DNA from: JBKDZP01 sp047971315
GTDB taxonomy: Bacteria > Bacillota_I > Bacilli_A > RF39 > UBA660
Length of the DNA stretch: 64,000 bases
Direction: 5' to 3'
NCBI GenBank assembly: GCA_047971315.1
Contig: JBKDZP010000003.1
Coordinates: 62,001-126,000, forward strand
Positions within the stretch are counted from its first letter, which is position 1. Every line of letters starts with the position of its first letter. Position numbers and translations under genes: made by a program. The notes under the pieces are model-generated. The model made no database searches, was not told where the DNA came from, and saw nothing but the letters and a program-made list of their open reading frames with translations. Shown piece after piece: positions 1 through 8,870 of the stretch.

Positions 1-1380
1 TATATTAACATCCAATCTTCGAGTTGATACTATAACTTGTAAACAATTATTTAATTTATTTACTTCAAATCCTAATGATTTATAAACAGATATTACATCT
101 TCTTCTAATACTCTTATTCCTAATACTTTTTCTATTTTGTTTACATTAATTTCAATTGATTTAAAATCTTTACTTGCTTTATCATGAAGCACAATATCAT
201 TCAAAATTGAAGCACAAGCATAAGTTTCTAGTAAATTACAACTTCTATTTATTGCCATTAGTGTACAATTTGGATCCAATCCCTTTTCAAAACGAAGTGA
301 AGCTTCACTTCTTAATATCTTTTTAGATGTTCTTCTTATTTTAACATTATCAAATATAGCTGCTTCAATAATTATATTTTTAGTGTTTTCGTCTACTTCT
401 GTTGATAATCCACCCATTACTCCAGCAAGTCCAATCACTGTTTTACCATTAGTAATTACAATATCATTAGTATCCAAAGTTCTTTCTATATTATCTAATG
501 TAATTAGTTTTTCATTTACTAATGCATTTCTAACTTCTATTAGATTTCCTAATTTATCAGCATCATAAAAATGTAGTGGTTGTCCTGTTTCTAGCATTAC
601 ATAATTTGATATATCAACTACGTTGTTTATTGGTCTAATTCCAGATGAAATAAGTCGATTTTTTATATATAAAGGACTTTCTTTTATTACTACATTAGTT
701 ATTTTTTTAGCAATGAATAAACTACAGTCTTCAGTGTTTATTTTTAATTCAAATTCATCTTTGATACTTTTATTTATTTCATTAAAACTAGTGTTTATTG
801 GTTTTACTTCTTTTTTATATATTGCTCCTAGTTCATAGGCCATACCTAAAATACTTAGTAAATCTCCTCTATTTGATGTTAGTTCAAAGTCTATTACTTC
901 ATCATCTAATTCTAGATATTTAATAGGATCTTCTCCTACTTTTGCATCAGTTGGTAATTCATAAATACCTGATTTATCTGATTCCTTTAAATACTTATTA
1001 TCTAGCCCTAGTTCTGCTATTGAACACAGCATACCATTAGATACTTGTCCTCTAATAGTTGATTTTTTTATTTCACCACCAGGTAATTTAGCACCATTTA
1101 TTGCTACTATAACTTTTAGGTCTTTTCTTACATTTGGTGCTCCACATACTATGTCTAAGATTTCTGAATTTATATCTACTTTACAAATATGTAAATGATC
1201 AGAATCAGGATGAATACTACATTCTATTACTTCCCCAATTACTAAATTAGTTGCATTAATAAGTTTAGATGCATCATCATATTCATTTCCAACATTTGTC
1301 ATATCTTCTGCTATTTGTTTTATAGTAATTCTTGGATCTAAATCAATATAATCAGATACAAATTTTCTACTTAATTTCAT
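1..1380 (-). CDS. pheT: Phenylalanyl-tRNA synthetase beta subunit (partial, N-terminal 460 residues)
   Basis: PheT forms the alpha2/beta2 enzyme that charges tRNA-Phe. Reading the minus strand from the ATG at 1380 gives an uninterrupted frame to the window edge, so the C-terminal 40% or so is outside. The N-terminus has the expected MKLSRKFVSDYI start, then an OB-fold tRNA-binding domain with the diagnostic CGAPNVR motif, then the B3/B4 editing-type region with a GLAGVMGG stretch, and the beginning of the B5 domain. The start codon overlaps the pheS stop (TAATG), so the two genes are translationally coupled. Both are under the Phe T-box upstream of pheS. Identification is secure. Confidence 0.96.
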   Translation of the reverse strand, partial: MKLSRKFVSDYIDLDPRITIKQIAEDMTNVGNEYDDASKLINATNLVIGEVIECSIHPDSDHLHICKVDINSEILDIVCGAPNVRKDLKVIVAINGAKLPGGEIKKSTIRGQVSNGMLCSIAELGLDNKYLKESDKSGIYELPTDAKVGEDPIKYLELDDEVIDFELTSNRGDLLSILGMAYELGAIYKKEVKPINTSFNEINKSIKDEFELKINTEDCSLFIAKKITNVVIKESPLYIKNRLISSGIRPINNVVDISNYVMLETGQPLHFYDADKLGNLIEVRNALVNEKLITLDNIERTLDTNDIVITNGKTVIGLAGVMGGLSTEVDENTKNIIIEAAIFDNVKIRRTSKKILRSEASLRFEKGLDPNCTLMAINRSCNLLETYACASILNDIVLHDKASKDFKSIEINVNKIEKVLGIRVLEEDVISVYKSLGFEVNKLNNCLQVIVSTRRLDVNI

Positions 1381-2429
1381 TATTCTTCATCCCTTCTATC
1401 AAATTGTTTTAAGAATCTAATATCATTTCCATAAATTGTTCTAATATCAGTTATTCCATATTTAAACATAGCGAATCGGTCCATTCCAGTACCAAATGCG
1501 AATGCTTGATATTTATTACTATCATACCCACTCATTTCAAGAACATTAGGGTGAACCATACCTGCTCCTAGAACTTCAATCCATCCAGTTTGTTTACAAA
1601 GACTGCATCCTTTTCCACCACATTTAAAACATGTTACGTCAACCTCAACTGATGGTTCTGTAAAAGGAAAGAAACTTGGTCTAAATCTAACTTCTGTTTT
1701 TTCTCCTAAGAATTTTTTTAAAAATAATTCTAATGTTCCTTTTAAGTCAGCCATTGAAATATTTTCATCGATTACTAATCCTTCTATTTGAGCAAATTGA
1801 TGTGAATGTGTTGCATCTTCGTCTCTTCTATACACTTTTCCAGGACATACTATTTTTAGTGGACCTTTTTCTACATTTTCTTGCATTGCTCTAACTTGTG
1901 CTGTTGATGTTTGACTTCTTAGTAAATAATTTTCTATTTCATTTTCTAAATAAAATGTATCTTGAGCATCTCTAGCAGGATGACCGATTGACAAATTTAA
2001 TTTTTGAAAACAATTTTCATCTGTTTCTAATTCAGGACCATCATAAACTGTATAACCCATTGATACAAAAAGATCCTCAAATTGTTCTTGAATTCTTGTC
2101 ATTGGATGTTTACTTCCTACTTCAACTGAAAATGCTGGTAAACTAATATCAATAGTTTCTTGTTTAAGTTTTAAATTGATTAAATAATCTCTAAATTCAT
2201 TTTGTTTGTTGGTATATAATTCATTGAATGTATTTTTCACTTCGTTTAATTTAATTCCAAATTCTTTTTTTTCTTCTAAAGTTAGATCTTTAAGATTACT
2301 TGTTAGTTCACTTATTTCACCTTTTTTACCTAAATATAAAATTCTTATTTCTTCTAGTTGTTTTTCTGTTTCAATTTCTTTAAATTTTTCGATTATTTCT
2401 TGATTTATTTTTATTAATTTTTCTTTCAT
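1380..2429 (-). CDS. pheS: Phenylalanyl-tRNA synthetase alpha subunit
   Basis: Catalytic subunit of the class II PheRS. The protein has an N-terminal coiled-coil arm, motif 2 region with RRDEDATHSHQFAQIEG, the FRPSFFPFTEPS motif and the C-terminal GAGMVHPNVL signature, with a compact CxxCGGKGCxLC cysteine cluster just before it. I chose the ATG at 2429 because AGGAGAAGAA lies just upstream; a longer reading to 2456 would put the start inside the leader terminator. Length (349 aa) is normal. First gene of pheST, directly downstream of a T-box. Confidence 0.97.
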   Translation of the reverse strand: MKEKLIKINQEIIEKFKEIETEKQLEEIRILYLGKKGEISELTSNLKDLTLEEKKEFGIKLNEVKNTFNELYTNKQNEFRDYLINLKLKQETIDISLPAFSVEVGSKHPMTRIQEQFEDLFVSMGYTVYDGPELETDENCFQKLNLSIGHPARDAQDTFYLENEIENYLLRSQTSTAQVRAMQENVEKGPLKIVCPGKVYRRDEDATHSHQFAQIEGLVIDENISMADLKGTLELFLKKFLGEKTEVRFRPSFFPFTEPSVEVDVTCFKCGGKGCSLCKQTGWIEVLGAGMVHPNVLEMSGYDSNKYQAFAFGTGMDRFAMFKYGITDIRTIYGNDIRFLKQFDRRDEE

Positions 2430-2442
2430 ATTCTTCTCCTTT

Positions 2443-2655
2443 AAAAAAAAAATCACATCCTAATTTAAGGACGTGATTACGTGGTACCACCTTAATTTAT
2501 AGTAAAACTATATCTCAATACTATAACGCGTTACCGGATTTTCATCAGCTCAAAAGGTGAATTCATAAACTGTTAATACATGTTTACACCAACTACATGC
2601 TCTCTTTAATTAACTTGATTTATTACTATTTCTTTATCTGGGCATTTAATTCAAT
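2443..2655 (-). promoter_or_regulatory. T-box leader of pheST, Phe specifier
   Basis: On the minus strand the T-box core AAGGTGGTACCACG lies at 2480-2493. It is followed by a terminator stem (AATCAC..GTGATT, about 2450-2479) and a run of T residues before the pheS ribosome site. Stem I is recognisable by the AAAGAGAG start and a GTTGGTGTAAAC distal loop. The specifier position, after GAA and before ACC, reads TTC at 2561-2559, a phenylalanine codon. This means uncharged tRNA-Phe should cause readthrough into pheST. Confidence 0.93.
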
Positions 2656-2661
2656 AAATAA

Positions 2662-2690
2662 AGTATAATATATTATTTAGATTAATGCAA
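2662..2690 (-). promoter_or_regulatory. Sigma-A-type promoter of the pheST leader
   Basis: Minus-strand TTGCAT (-35, 2690-2685), 17-base spacer, TATACT (-10, 2667-2662), placed just upstream of T-box stem I. Confidence 0.75.
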
Positions 2691-2734
2691 GTTTTTATTG
2701 ATAATTTTACTTAATAAATTTGCTTATTTCATTT

Positions 2735-3247
2735 TTATAATTTTATTTCATTTAATGTTTTTCTAGGTCTAGGATTTGGGTCTTGATCTTTATACCCTAT
2801 AGAAATAGCAGATATTAACTTTTTATCAACTCCTAAGTATTTATTAACATTTTCTTCTGCTCGAAGTAAGTTTGTAATCCATAATGAACCTAAATCAAAA
2901 TCAGTTGCAGTTAAACAAATATGTTCTATAAATGCACCTAATGATAAAATATTACTAATATCGGTATTGGAATCACTATATATTAATATTATTTTTGGAG
3001 AATTTTTTATTATATTTGCTGTATGTTCTATAGAAATATCTATATCACTTTTAAATTTTAATAAAATTTCTCCAATATCTTTAATTTGATTTTCATTTAA
3101 TATTTTATAATACCATGGTTGATTATTATGACCAGATGGTGCGAATACAGCAGATTCTATTAAAGAATCAATTATCTCATCACTTATTTTTGTATCCTTA
3201 AATATACGAATGCTTCTTCTTTTTTTTATTACATCTAAATATTCCAT
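2735..3247 (-). CDS. Nitroreductase family protein
   Basis: FMN-dependent oxidoreductase of the nitroreductase fold, 170 aa. The N-terminus carries the family signature KKRRSIRIFKD followed by FAPSGHNNQPWYY, which in the family contacts FMN; the C-terminal part has SIGYKDQDPNPRPRK, the usual loop near the cofactor. I chose the ATG at 3247 because AGAGG lies 7 bases upstream; an earlier in-frame ATG at 3274 would overlap the preceding gene. It follows the YolD-like gene by 13 bases and could be cotranscribed with the Y-polymerase operon. The physiological substrate cannot be told. Confidence 0.9.
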   Translation of the reverse strand: MEYLDVIKKRRSIRIFKDTKISDEIIDSLIESAVFAPSGHNNQPWYYKILNENQIKDIGEILLKFKSDIDISIEHTANIIKNSPKIILIYSDSNTDISNILSLGAFIEHICLTATDFDLGSLWITNLLRAEENVNKYLGVDKKLISAISIGYKDQDPNPRPRKTLNEIKL

Positions 3248-3260
3248 TTTTTTCCTCTTT

Positions 3261-3671
3261 CTAACTTTTTTCATGAATTATTTCAATTTTTAATATATCA
3301 TCTATATTTATTTTGTTATTAATAAGTATAATTTGATTATAAACATTATCAATTTTTCTAACATTATCAATTAAGGTAATATATTTACCACCTATTTTTT
3401 TATTATCTTTAACAAAATATAGTATAGAAACTTTTGGCTTATAATATATTTTTTCAGTTATTTTTATTAATTCTTGATTTAAATTAAATATGCTTTCTTC
3501 ATCTAATTCAATTTTCATATCTGTAAGTCTGGCTTTTTCTTCTATTTCTTCATTGAATCCTGTTAAAGCAGCAAATGGTGCGAATTGAGCAGACCTTGAT
3601 TCAATTAACATTTTCTTATGTTTAATTGATATTGGACGTTGTAAATTAATTATTTCATCATATTTATTCAT
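3261..3671 (-). CDS. YolD-like protein
   Basis: 136 aa, cytosolic. The motif RSAQFAPFAALTGFNEEIEE near residues 26-45 is typical of the YolD-like family of Bacillota. Members commonly sit beside a Y-family polymerase (UvrX/YqjW type) and are thought to act with it in lesion bypass. Here its ATG overlaps the stop codon of the polymerase gene (TAATG), so the two are cotranslated, which supports the pairing. Molecular function of the family is not established. Confidence 0.85.
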   Translation of the reverse strand: MNKYDEIINLQRPISIKHKKMLIESRSAQFAPFAALTGFNEEIEEKARLTDMKIELDEESIFNLNQELIKITEKIYYKPKVSILYFVKDNKKIGGKYITLIDNVRKIDNVYNQIILINNKINIDDILKIEIIHEKS

Positions 3672-5176
3672 TATCCTTTATGTCCTCCAACTTGTCCATT
3701 TCTATCTCTACTAGTTGCATATTCTTCAAAATTCATACCTTTTAATATGGAATTTTTCCCATATTTATTTTTTATATCTAACAATACATTTTGTAATTTT
3801 CTTTCTTCTACTATTTCTTGTTTTTCACTTTGTTTTTCTTTATCAAAAGTACTATAATCTTTAAATAAGTCAAATTGTTCATATTTTGGTCTTACTTGTT
3901 CATACTTTGATTCATTAATTAGGTTATTTACAGATATATTTATTTTTCTTGATAATAATTTTTTGTTTGAAATTTTATCATATAATTCTAATACTGATTT
4001 CATTAAATTTTTTGTAGATGAAGTATATGTAAAATTAATTGTTCCATGAGCACTTTTAGGTACATTTCTACCATATTGATCTGTTGTAATAACGCCATCA
4101 TATAATCTACTTATTATTGGATCTGATAAATTTAAAATATCATAATTTATAGTTAAAACAAGTTGGTTTGTAATTAATTTTTTAGCAACTAAATCAAGTG
4201 ATAATGAATCAATCATTTCCTTTACAATCAATCTTGTTTGATCAAAATTATAAGGACAATGAAGAACTTGACCACTTGATAAACTTGAAGTACTTGGTTT
4301 ATATGATTTAATGCTTTCCATGGTACATGGTTCATAACCCCAAGCGTGATCTATTAAAAGTTCTGCATTTATTCCAAATAATTTGTATAATAAATCTTCA
4401 TTATTAATAGAACATAAAGCAATATCTCCCATGGTATGCATATTATATTCTTCTAATTTTTTTGAATAACCTTTTCCAATTCTCCAAAAATCAGTTAATG
4501 GTTTATGATCCCATAATTGTTTTTTAAATGACATTTCATCAAGTTCAGCAATTCTTACTCCTATTTCATCTGGTTTTTTATGTTTAGCTACAATATCCAT
4601 TGCAATTTTACATAAAAATAAGTTTGTCCCAATTCCTGCAGTTGCGGTTATTCCTGTTTTAGTATATACATCATTAATCATCTTTTTAACAAATTCATAA
4701 GCAGTTATTTTGTGAATATTTAAATAATTAGTTATATCACAAAATACCTCATCAATCGAATATACAAATATATCATCTTTTGATAAATATTTTAAATAAG
4801 TATTATATATTTTTGTACTATAATTCATATATTTTTTCATTTGTGGTGCTGCTATTATAAAGTCTACTTCTAATCTACTATTTGTTTCTAATTCCTCTTG
4901 AAAATATGATTTACTAATAAACTTTTTATAATTATTATTTTTTAGTCTCTTATAATTTATTTCTCTAACTTTTTGTAATACTTCAAATAGTCTTGCTCTA
5001 CCACTTAATCCATATTCTTTCATAGTTGGAGTAATTGCTAAACAAACAGTTTTCTCTGTTCTACTTGAGTCTGCTACAACTAAATTAGTTTTTAATGGAT
5101 CAAGGTTTCTTTCACGACACTCAACTGATGCATAAAATGATTTTAAATCTATACAAACATATACTCTATTTTTCAT
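3671..5176 (-). CDS. Y-family translesion DNA polymerase (UvrX/UmuC-like)
   Basis: 501-residue DNA polymerase of the Y family. Catalytic motif 1 is CIDLKSFYASVECRERNLDP at residues 8-27 (metal Asp and steric Tyr), and the second acidic motif is YSIDEVFCDIT near residue 140. A helix-hairpin-helix region with FWRIGKGYSKKLEEY follows, then a little-finger domain. The C-terminal portion holds QFDLFKDY, which resembles a beta-clamp binding QLxLF motif. First gene of the yolD-nitroreductase group and preceded by a promoter with a dyad operator, so damage-inducible or otherwise repressed expression is likely. Confidence 0.93.
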   Translation of the reverse strand: MKNRVYVCIDLKSFYASVECRERNLDPLKTNLVVADSSRTEKTVCLAITPTMKEYGLSGRARLFEVLQKVREINYKRLKNNNYKKFISKSYFQEELETNSRLEVDFIIAAPQMKKYMNYSTKIYNTYLKYLSKDDIFVYSIDEVFCDITNYLNIHKITAYEFVKKMINDVYTKTGITATAGIGTNLFLCKIAMDIVAKHKKPDEIGVRIAELDEMSFKKQLWDHKPLTDFWRIGKGYSKKLEEYNMHTMGDIALCSINNEDLLYKLFGINAELLIDHAWGYEPCTMESIKSYKPSTSSLSSGQVLHCPYNFDQTRLIVKEMIDSLSLDLVAKKLITNQLVLTINYDILNLSDPIISRLYDGVITTDQYGRNVPKSAHGTINFTYTSSTKNLMKSVLELYDKISNKKLLSRKINISVNNLINESKYEQVRPKYEQFDLFKDYSTFDKEKQSEKQEIVEERKLQNVLLDIKNKYGKNSILKGMNFEEYATSRDRNGQVGGHKG

Positions 5177-5253
5177 TTTATCACCTCTGAAATAAGTATT
5201 TTTTTATTTCACATTTTACTTTTTTTTACTTTATATTTCTATTTTTTTTATTT

Positions 5254-5291
5254 TTCTTATAAATTGTATCACTTATAAGAATCTTTGTAAA
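5254..5291 (-). promoter_or_regulatory. Promoter with inverted-repeat operator upstream of the Y-polymerase gene
   Basis: Minus strand: TTTACA (-35, 5291-5286), 17-base spacer, TACAAT (-10, 5268-5263). A perfect 9-bp inverted repeat, TTCTTATAA and TTATAAGAA, lies at 5254-5262 and 5273-5281, so its arms bracket the -10 box. That is a classic repressor arrangement. It does not match the Bacillus LexA consensus (CGAAC-N4-GTTCG), so the regulator is unknown. Confidence 0.65.
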
Positions 5292-5360
5292 GTATTATAA
5301 ACAACGTATAAATACTAAATGTACTATCTATTTATTTAAAAATATACAAAAGAAAATTAC

Positions 5361-5389
5361 AAAAAAAAACTAACTATTTCTAGTTAGTT
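5361..5389 (-). terminator. Intrinsic terminator of the tRNA-Asn/tRNA-Glu transcript
   Basis: Stem AACTAACTA (5368-5376) with TAGTTAGTT (5381-5389), four-base loop, followed on the minus strand by nine T residues. Confidence 0.9.
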
Positions 5390-5400
5390 AATATCTTAAT

Positions 5401-5477
5401 TGGTGACCAGTACGGGATTCGGACCCGTGAATGCTGCCGTGAAAGGGCAGTGTGTTAAGCCGCTTCACCAACTGGCC
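5401..5477 (-). tRNA. tRNA-Glu (anticodon TTC), CCA encoded
   Basis: The minus strand reads GGCCAGTTGGTGAAGCGG at the 5' end and CTGGTCACCA at the 3' end, with the anticodon loop CCTTTCAC (anticodon TTC) and T arm GGGTCCGAATCCC. 3' CCA is genomically encoded. It is cotranscribed with tRNA-Asn, three bases upstream. Glu is the donor tRNA for GatCAB in organisms lacking GlnRS, but whether that holds here cannot be seen. Confidence 0.97.
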
Positions 5478-5480
5478 AAA

Positions 5481-5557
5481 TGGCGCCTAATGTAGGACTC
5501 GAACCTACGACCTATCGGTTAACAGCCGAGTGCTCTACCGACTGAGCTAATTAGGCG
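5481..5557 (-). tRNA. tRNA-Asn (anticodon GTT), CCA encoded
   Basis: The minus strand reads CGCCTAATTAGCTCAGTCGG at the 5' end, anticodon loop CTGTTAA (GTT), T arm AGGTTCGAGTCCT, acceptor end TTAGGCGCCA. It lies just downstream (in transcription order beyond the end) of the gatCAB-aspS operon, whose T-box specifier is an Asn codon, though it has its own promoter. Confidence 0.97.
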
Positions 5558-5578
5558 TGTCTTTGTTAAGACTATATA

Positions 5579-5607
5579 AGTATATCTTATATTTTTACTT
5601 TTTGCAA
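5579..5607 (-). promoter_or_regulatory. Promoter of the tRNA-Asn/tRNA-Glu pair
   Basis: Minus strand TTGCAA (5607-5602), 17-base spacer, TATACT (5584-5579), about 20 bases before the tRNA-Asn 5' end. The tRNA-Ile promoter has the same two hexamers. Confidence 0.8.
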
Positions 5608-5659
5608 TACTTTTTTTTAAATTTTTACATTTTTTTTAATTAGATATTAAGGTTAGAAA

Positions 5660-7399
5660 TTATCTAACCTTAATATGTACTTCTCTTAATTGTTTTTCTG
5701 ATATTTCACTAGGACATCCCATCATTTTATCTTCTCCACTAACACTCATTGGGAATGCTTGAACCTCTCTTAAATTTGGTTCATCTTTAAGAAGCATAAT
5801 CATTCTATCAATTCCAGGTGCCATACCAGCATGTGGTGGACATCCATATTGGAATGCATTGTATAAAGAACCAAATCTTTCCTTTACAACATCTTTAGAA
5901 TATCCAACTATTTCAAAACATGCTTCTAAACTTTCTAAATTATGATTACGTACAGCACCTGATGCCATTTCGTATCCATTACATACAAAGTCATATTGAT
6001 ATGCTAAAACTTCATCTAAATTTTGTGTCTCTAAAGCTAGTTTTCCACCTTGTGGCATACTAAAAGGATTGTGACAAAAATCATATTTTCCATCTTCTTC
6101 ATTATATTCAAACATTGGAAAATTATTTACTATACAAAATTCAAATTTATTTAAATCGATTAGTTCTAATTTTTCTCCTAAATGAATTCTAATTGTTCCA
6201 GCTTGTTTTGTAGCAATTCTATTTTCTCTATCAGCTATAAAAAACAATACACTACCTACTTTTAAATTAGCTGTTTTAAATAGTTCTAATTTTTCTGTTT
6301 CACTTAAAAATTTATCAATTGGCCCTTTTAGTGTTTCATCATCATTTACTGTTATATACCCAATTCCTGGCATTCCAATAGTTTTTGCATAATCAACAAC
6401 TTCATTAAACCATGAATTAGATTTATTTGCTAAATCATCTACTTTAATACCTTTAACACAAGAACCTCTAAATGGTTTAAAATCAGATTCTTTAAAAATA
6501 CTACTTAAATCTGTAATGATTAAAGGATTTCTCAAATCTGGTTTATCAGTACCATATAAAGACATAGAATCAGAATAAGAAATTCTTCTAAATGGTTTTT
6601 CTGATACTGTTTTATTTCCAAAAGTCTTAAATGTATCATAAAATATTTCTTCACCAATTTTATATACATCTTCTTCTGTTACATAAGCCATTTCAAAATC
6701 TAATTGATAAAATTCTAATGTTCTATCTGCTCTACAATCTTCGTCTCTAAAACAAGGAGCAACTTGATAATATTTATCAAATCCTGACACCATTAATAAT
6801 TCTTTAAATACTTGTGGTGCTTGTGGTAATGCGTAAAATTTACCAGGAAATTTACGAGAAGGAATTACAAAGTCTCTTGCACCTTCAGGTGATGATGCAG
6901 TTATAATTGGAGTTTGTACTTCAGTAAATTCTAAACTATCCATTTTATTTCTTAAATATTTTAATAATTGACTTCTAAATACAATATTGTCATGTACTTT
7001 TTTATTTCTTAAATCTAAATATCTGTATTTTAGTCTTGATTCTTCATTAACTTCATGAGATTTAATTATTTCAAATGGTAGTGTCTTACTTTTTCCTAAA
7101 ATTTCAAGATTTTTTACTAATATTTCTACTTTACCAGACTTGATTTTGGAATTGTAATCCTCAACTTTTCTTTCTCTTACAACACCCAAAACTGTAATAC
7201 TTGACTCTTTTGTTAATTCATTAAACATACTTTCATCATTACTTACAAGTTGAACAGTACCAAATTCATCTCTTAAATCAACAAAAATAACTCCACCATG
7301 ATCTCTAATATTTTCAACCCATCCAGCTAATCTTACTTCTTTATCTGTATGAATTTCTGATATTTTACCACAGTGTTCACTTCTATATTTATTGTTCAT
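5660..7399 (-). CDS. aspS: Aspartyl-tRNA synthetase, probably non-discriminating (Asp/Asn)
   Basis: Class II synthetase, 579 aa, with N-terminal OB anticodon-binding domain, catalytic motif 2 (FRDEDCRADR), insertion domain and motif 3 (GMAPGIDRMIML). In the anticodon domain it has RDHGG with His34; the bacterial non-discriminating enzyme of Pseudomonas has His at the matching place (His31), while discriminating E. coli AspRS has Leu30. The gene is the last of gatC-gatA-gatB-aspS, 10 bases after gatB, under an Asn-specific T-box. It probably makes Asp-tRNA(Asn) as substrate for GatCAB. A second, distinct AspRS lies at 53096-54841. Motif 2 neighbours (CRADRTLEFYQLDFE) differ from the usual LRADRQPEFTQ. 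Confidence 0.93.
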   Translation of the reverse strand: MNNKYRSEHCGKISEIHTDKEVRLAGWVENIRDHGGVIFVDLRDEFGTVQLVSNDESMFNELTKESSITVLGVVRERKVEDYNSKIKSGKVEILVKNLEILGKSKTLPFEIIKSHEVNEESRLKYRYLDLRNKKVHDNIVFRSQLLKYLRNKMDSLEFTEVQTPIITASSPEGARDFVIPSRKFPGKFYALPQAPQVFKELLMVSGFDKYYQVAPCFRDEDCRADRTLEFYQLDFEMAYVTEEDVYKIGEEIFYDTFKTFGNKTVSEKPFRRISYSDSMSLYGTDKPDLRNPLIITDLSSIFKESDFKPFRGSCVKGIKVDDLANKSNSWFNEVVDYAKTIGMPGIGYITVNDDETLKGPIDKFLSETEKLELFKTANLKVGSVLFFIADRENRIATKQAGTIRIHLGEKLELIDLNKFEFCIVNNFPMFEYNEEDGKYDFCHNPFSMPQGGKLALETQNLDEVLAYQYDFVCNGYEMASGAVRNHNLESLEACFEIVGYSKDVVKERFGSLYNAFQYGCPPHAGMAPGIDRMIMLLKDEPNLREVQAFPMSVSGEDKMMGCPSEISEKQLREVHIKVR

Positions 7400-7409
7400 A
7401 AAATTCTCC

Positions 7410-8870
7410 TTATCTTTTTTCTACTTCATCTATCATCATTGTACGAGCTTTAGCAGGATTTGCTTGCCCTTTTGTTTTTTTCATTACTTGACCTACTAAG
7501 AAATCAATTATATTAGTTCTTCCAGCATGATATTGGCTTGGTGCTTCTATATTTTCTTCTAATACTTCTAATATAACTTTTAAAATTTCATCATCATTTC
7601 CAATTTGTTTAATACCTGATTCATTAATTATTTGAACTGGATCCTTATCTTCTGTTAAGGCAGAATATAATACTTCTTTTGCTTGTTTTGATGATATTTG
7701 ATTTGTATTAACTAATTCAATTAATTCTTTTAACATTTTTGGTGTGACAAAAATTTCATTAATTAATACATTATTTTTATTTAAATGACCAAGTATTATA
7801 CTTGTAATCCAATTGGATGTTAGTTTAGGATCTGCTCCACAGTTAATTGTTTGTTCAAAATAATCTGATACAGATTTTTCTTTAACTAAAATTGTAGCAT
7901 CATAATTTGATAAATTGTAATTATTTATATATGATTCTTTTCTTTCATTTGCAAGTCTTGGAATTAATTCTTTTATTTCTTCTATCCATTTTTGTGATAA
8001 TTTAAATTTAGGAATATTTGGTTCAACAAAATATTTGTAATCAATAGCATCAACTTTACTTCTCATATAAACAGTTGTACCAGATTCTTCATCCCATCTT
8101 CTTGTTTGTTGTTCCATTTTATCATATTCTTTATCTTCTTTTAATTCAATTTGTCTTTTAATTTCAAAATTAATAGAATCTTTAACCCCACCAAATGAAT
8201 TAACATTTTTAATTTCTACTTTTGTTCCCCAGTTTTTAGGATCACTTTCATCTAAATTTACATCCATTATTGATACATTAACATCACATCTAATTTGACC
8301 TTTTTTACTATCAGCTTCAGATATATTAGTATACTGATATATTGTTCTCATAGTTTCTAAGAATGATACTGCTTCATCTGCTGAGTGGAAATCAGGTTCT
8401 GTTACTAATTCTAATAGTGGAACACCTGCTCTATTATAATCAATTGCTGAATATCTTGAAAAATGATCTGTTGATGCTGCATCTTCTTCTAAATGAATAT
8501 TATTAATTCTTACAGTTTTAAATTCATCATTACATACATATTTCAATTGTCCATATATTCCAATTGGAGCTGGTTTAGTTTCTTGAGTTATTTGAAAACC
8601 TTTAGGTAAATCTGGATAATAATAATTTTTTCTTTCAAAATAAATAAATTCTGGTTGTTTACAATTAAGTATTATACTCGCCATTAAAGCTTTTTTTACT
8701 GCTTCTTTATTAACAACAGGCAAAGTCCCTGGAAATGCCATATCAACAGGTCTAATATTTGAATTTGCTATTTCATTAAATGAATTTTCAGCACTTGAGA
8801 ATACTTTAGTATTTGTTTCGCTTATTTCACAGTGCATTTCTAGTCCAATTAATACTTTATAATTATCCAT
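7410..8870 (-). CDS. gatB: Asp-tRNA(Asn)/Glu-tRNA(Gln) amidotransferase subunit B
   Basis: GatB holds the mischarged tRNA and phosphorylates the acyl group before amidation. The 486-aa protein starts YKVLIGLEMHCEI, the family signature, has the cradle motif HLEEDAAS, the DYNRAGVPLLELVTEPD segment and the C-terminal YqeY-like tail with FLVGQVMKKTKGQANP. It overlaps the end of gatA by 8 bases. Normal length, no missing motif seen. Confidence 0.97.
   Translation of the reverse strand: MDNYKVLIGLEMHCEISETNTKVFSSAENSFNEIANSNIRPVDMAFPGTLPVVNKEAVKKALMASIILNCKQPEFIYFERKNYYYPDLPKGFQITQETKPAPIGIYGQLKYVCNDEFKTVRINNIHLEEDAASTDHFSRYSAIDYNRAGVPLLELVTEPDFHSADEAVSFLETMRTIYQYTNISEADSKKGQIRCDVNVSIMDVNLDESDPKNWGTKVEIKNVNSFGGVKDSINFEIKRQIELKEDKEYDKMEQQTRRWDEESGTTVYMRSKVDAIDYKYFVEPNIPKFKLSQKWIEEIKELIPRLANERKESYINNYNLSNYDATILVKEKSVSDYFEQTINCGADPKLTSNWITSIILGHLNKNNVLINEIFVTPKMLKELIELVNTNQISSKQAKEVLYSALTEDKDPVQIINESGIKQIGNDDEILKVILEVLEENIEAPSQYHAGRTNIIDFLVGQVMKKTKGQANPAKARTMMIDEVEKR

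Noticed and set aside
2430..2456. Longer N-terminus of PheS from 2456
   Set aside because: It would start in the T-box terminator and T run; AGGAG supports 2429.
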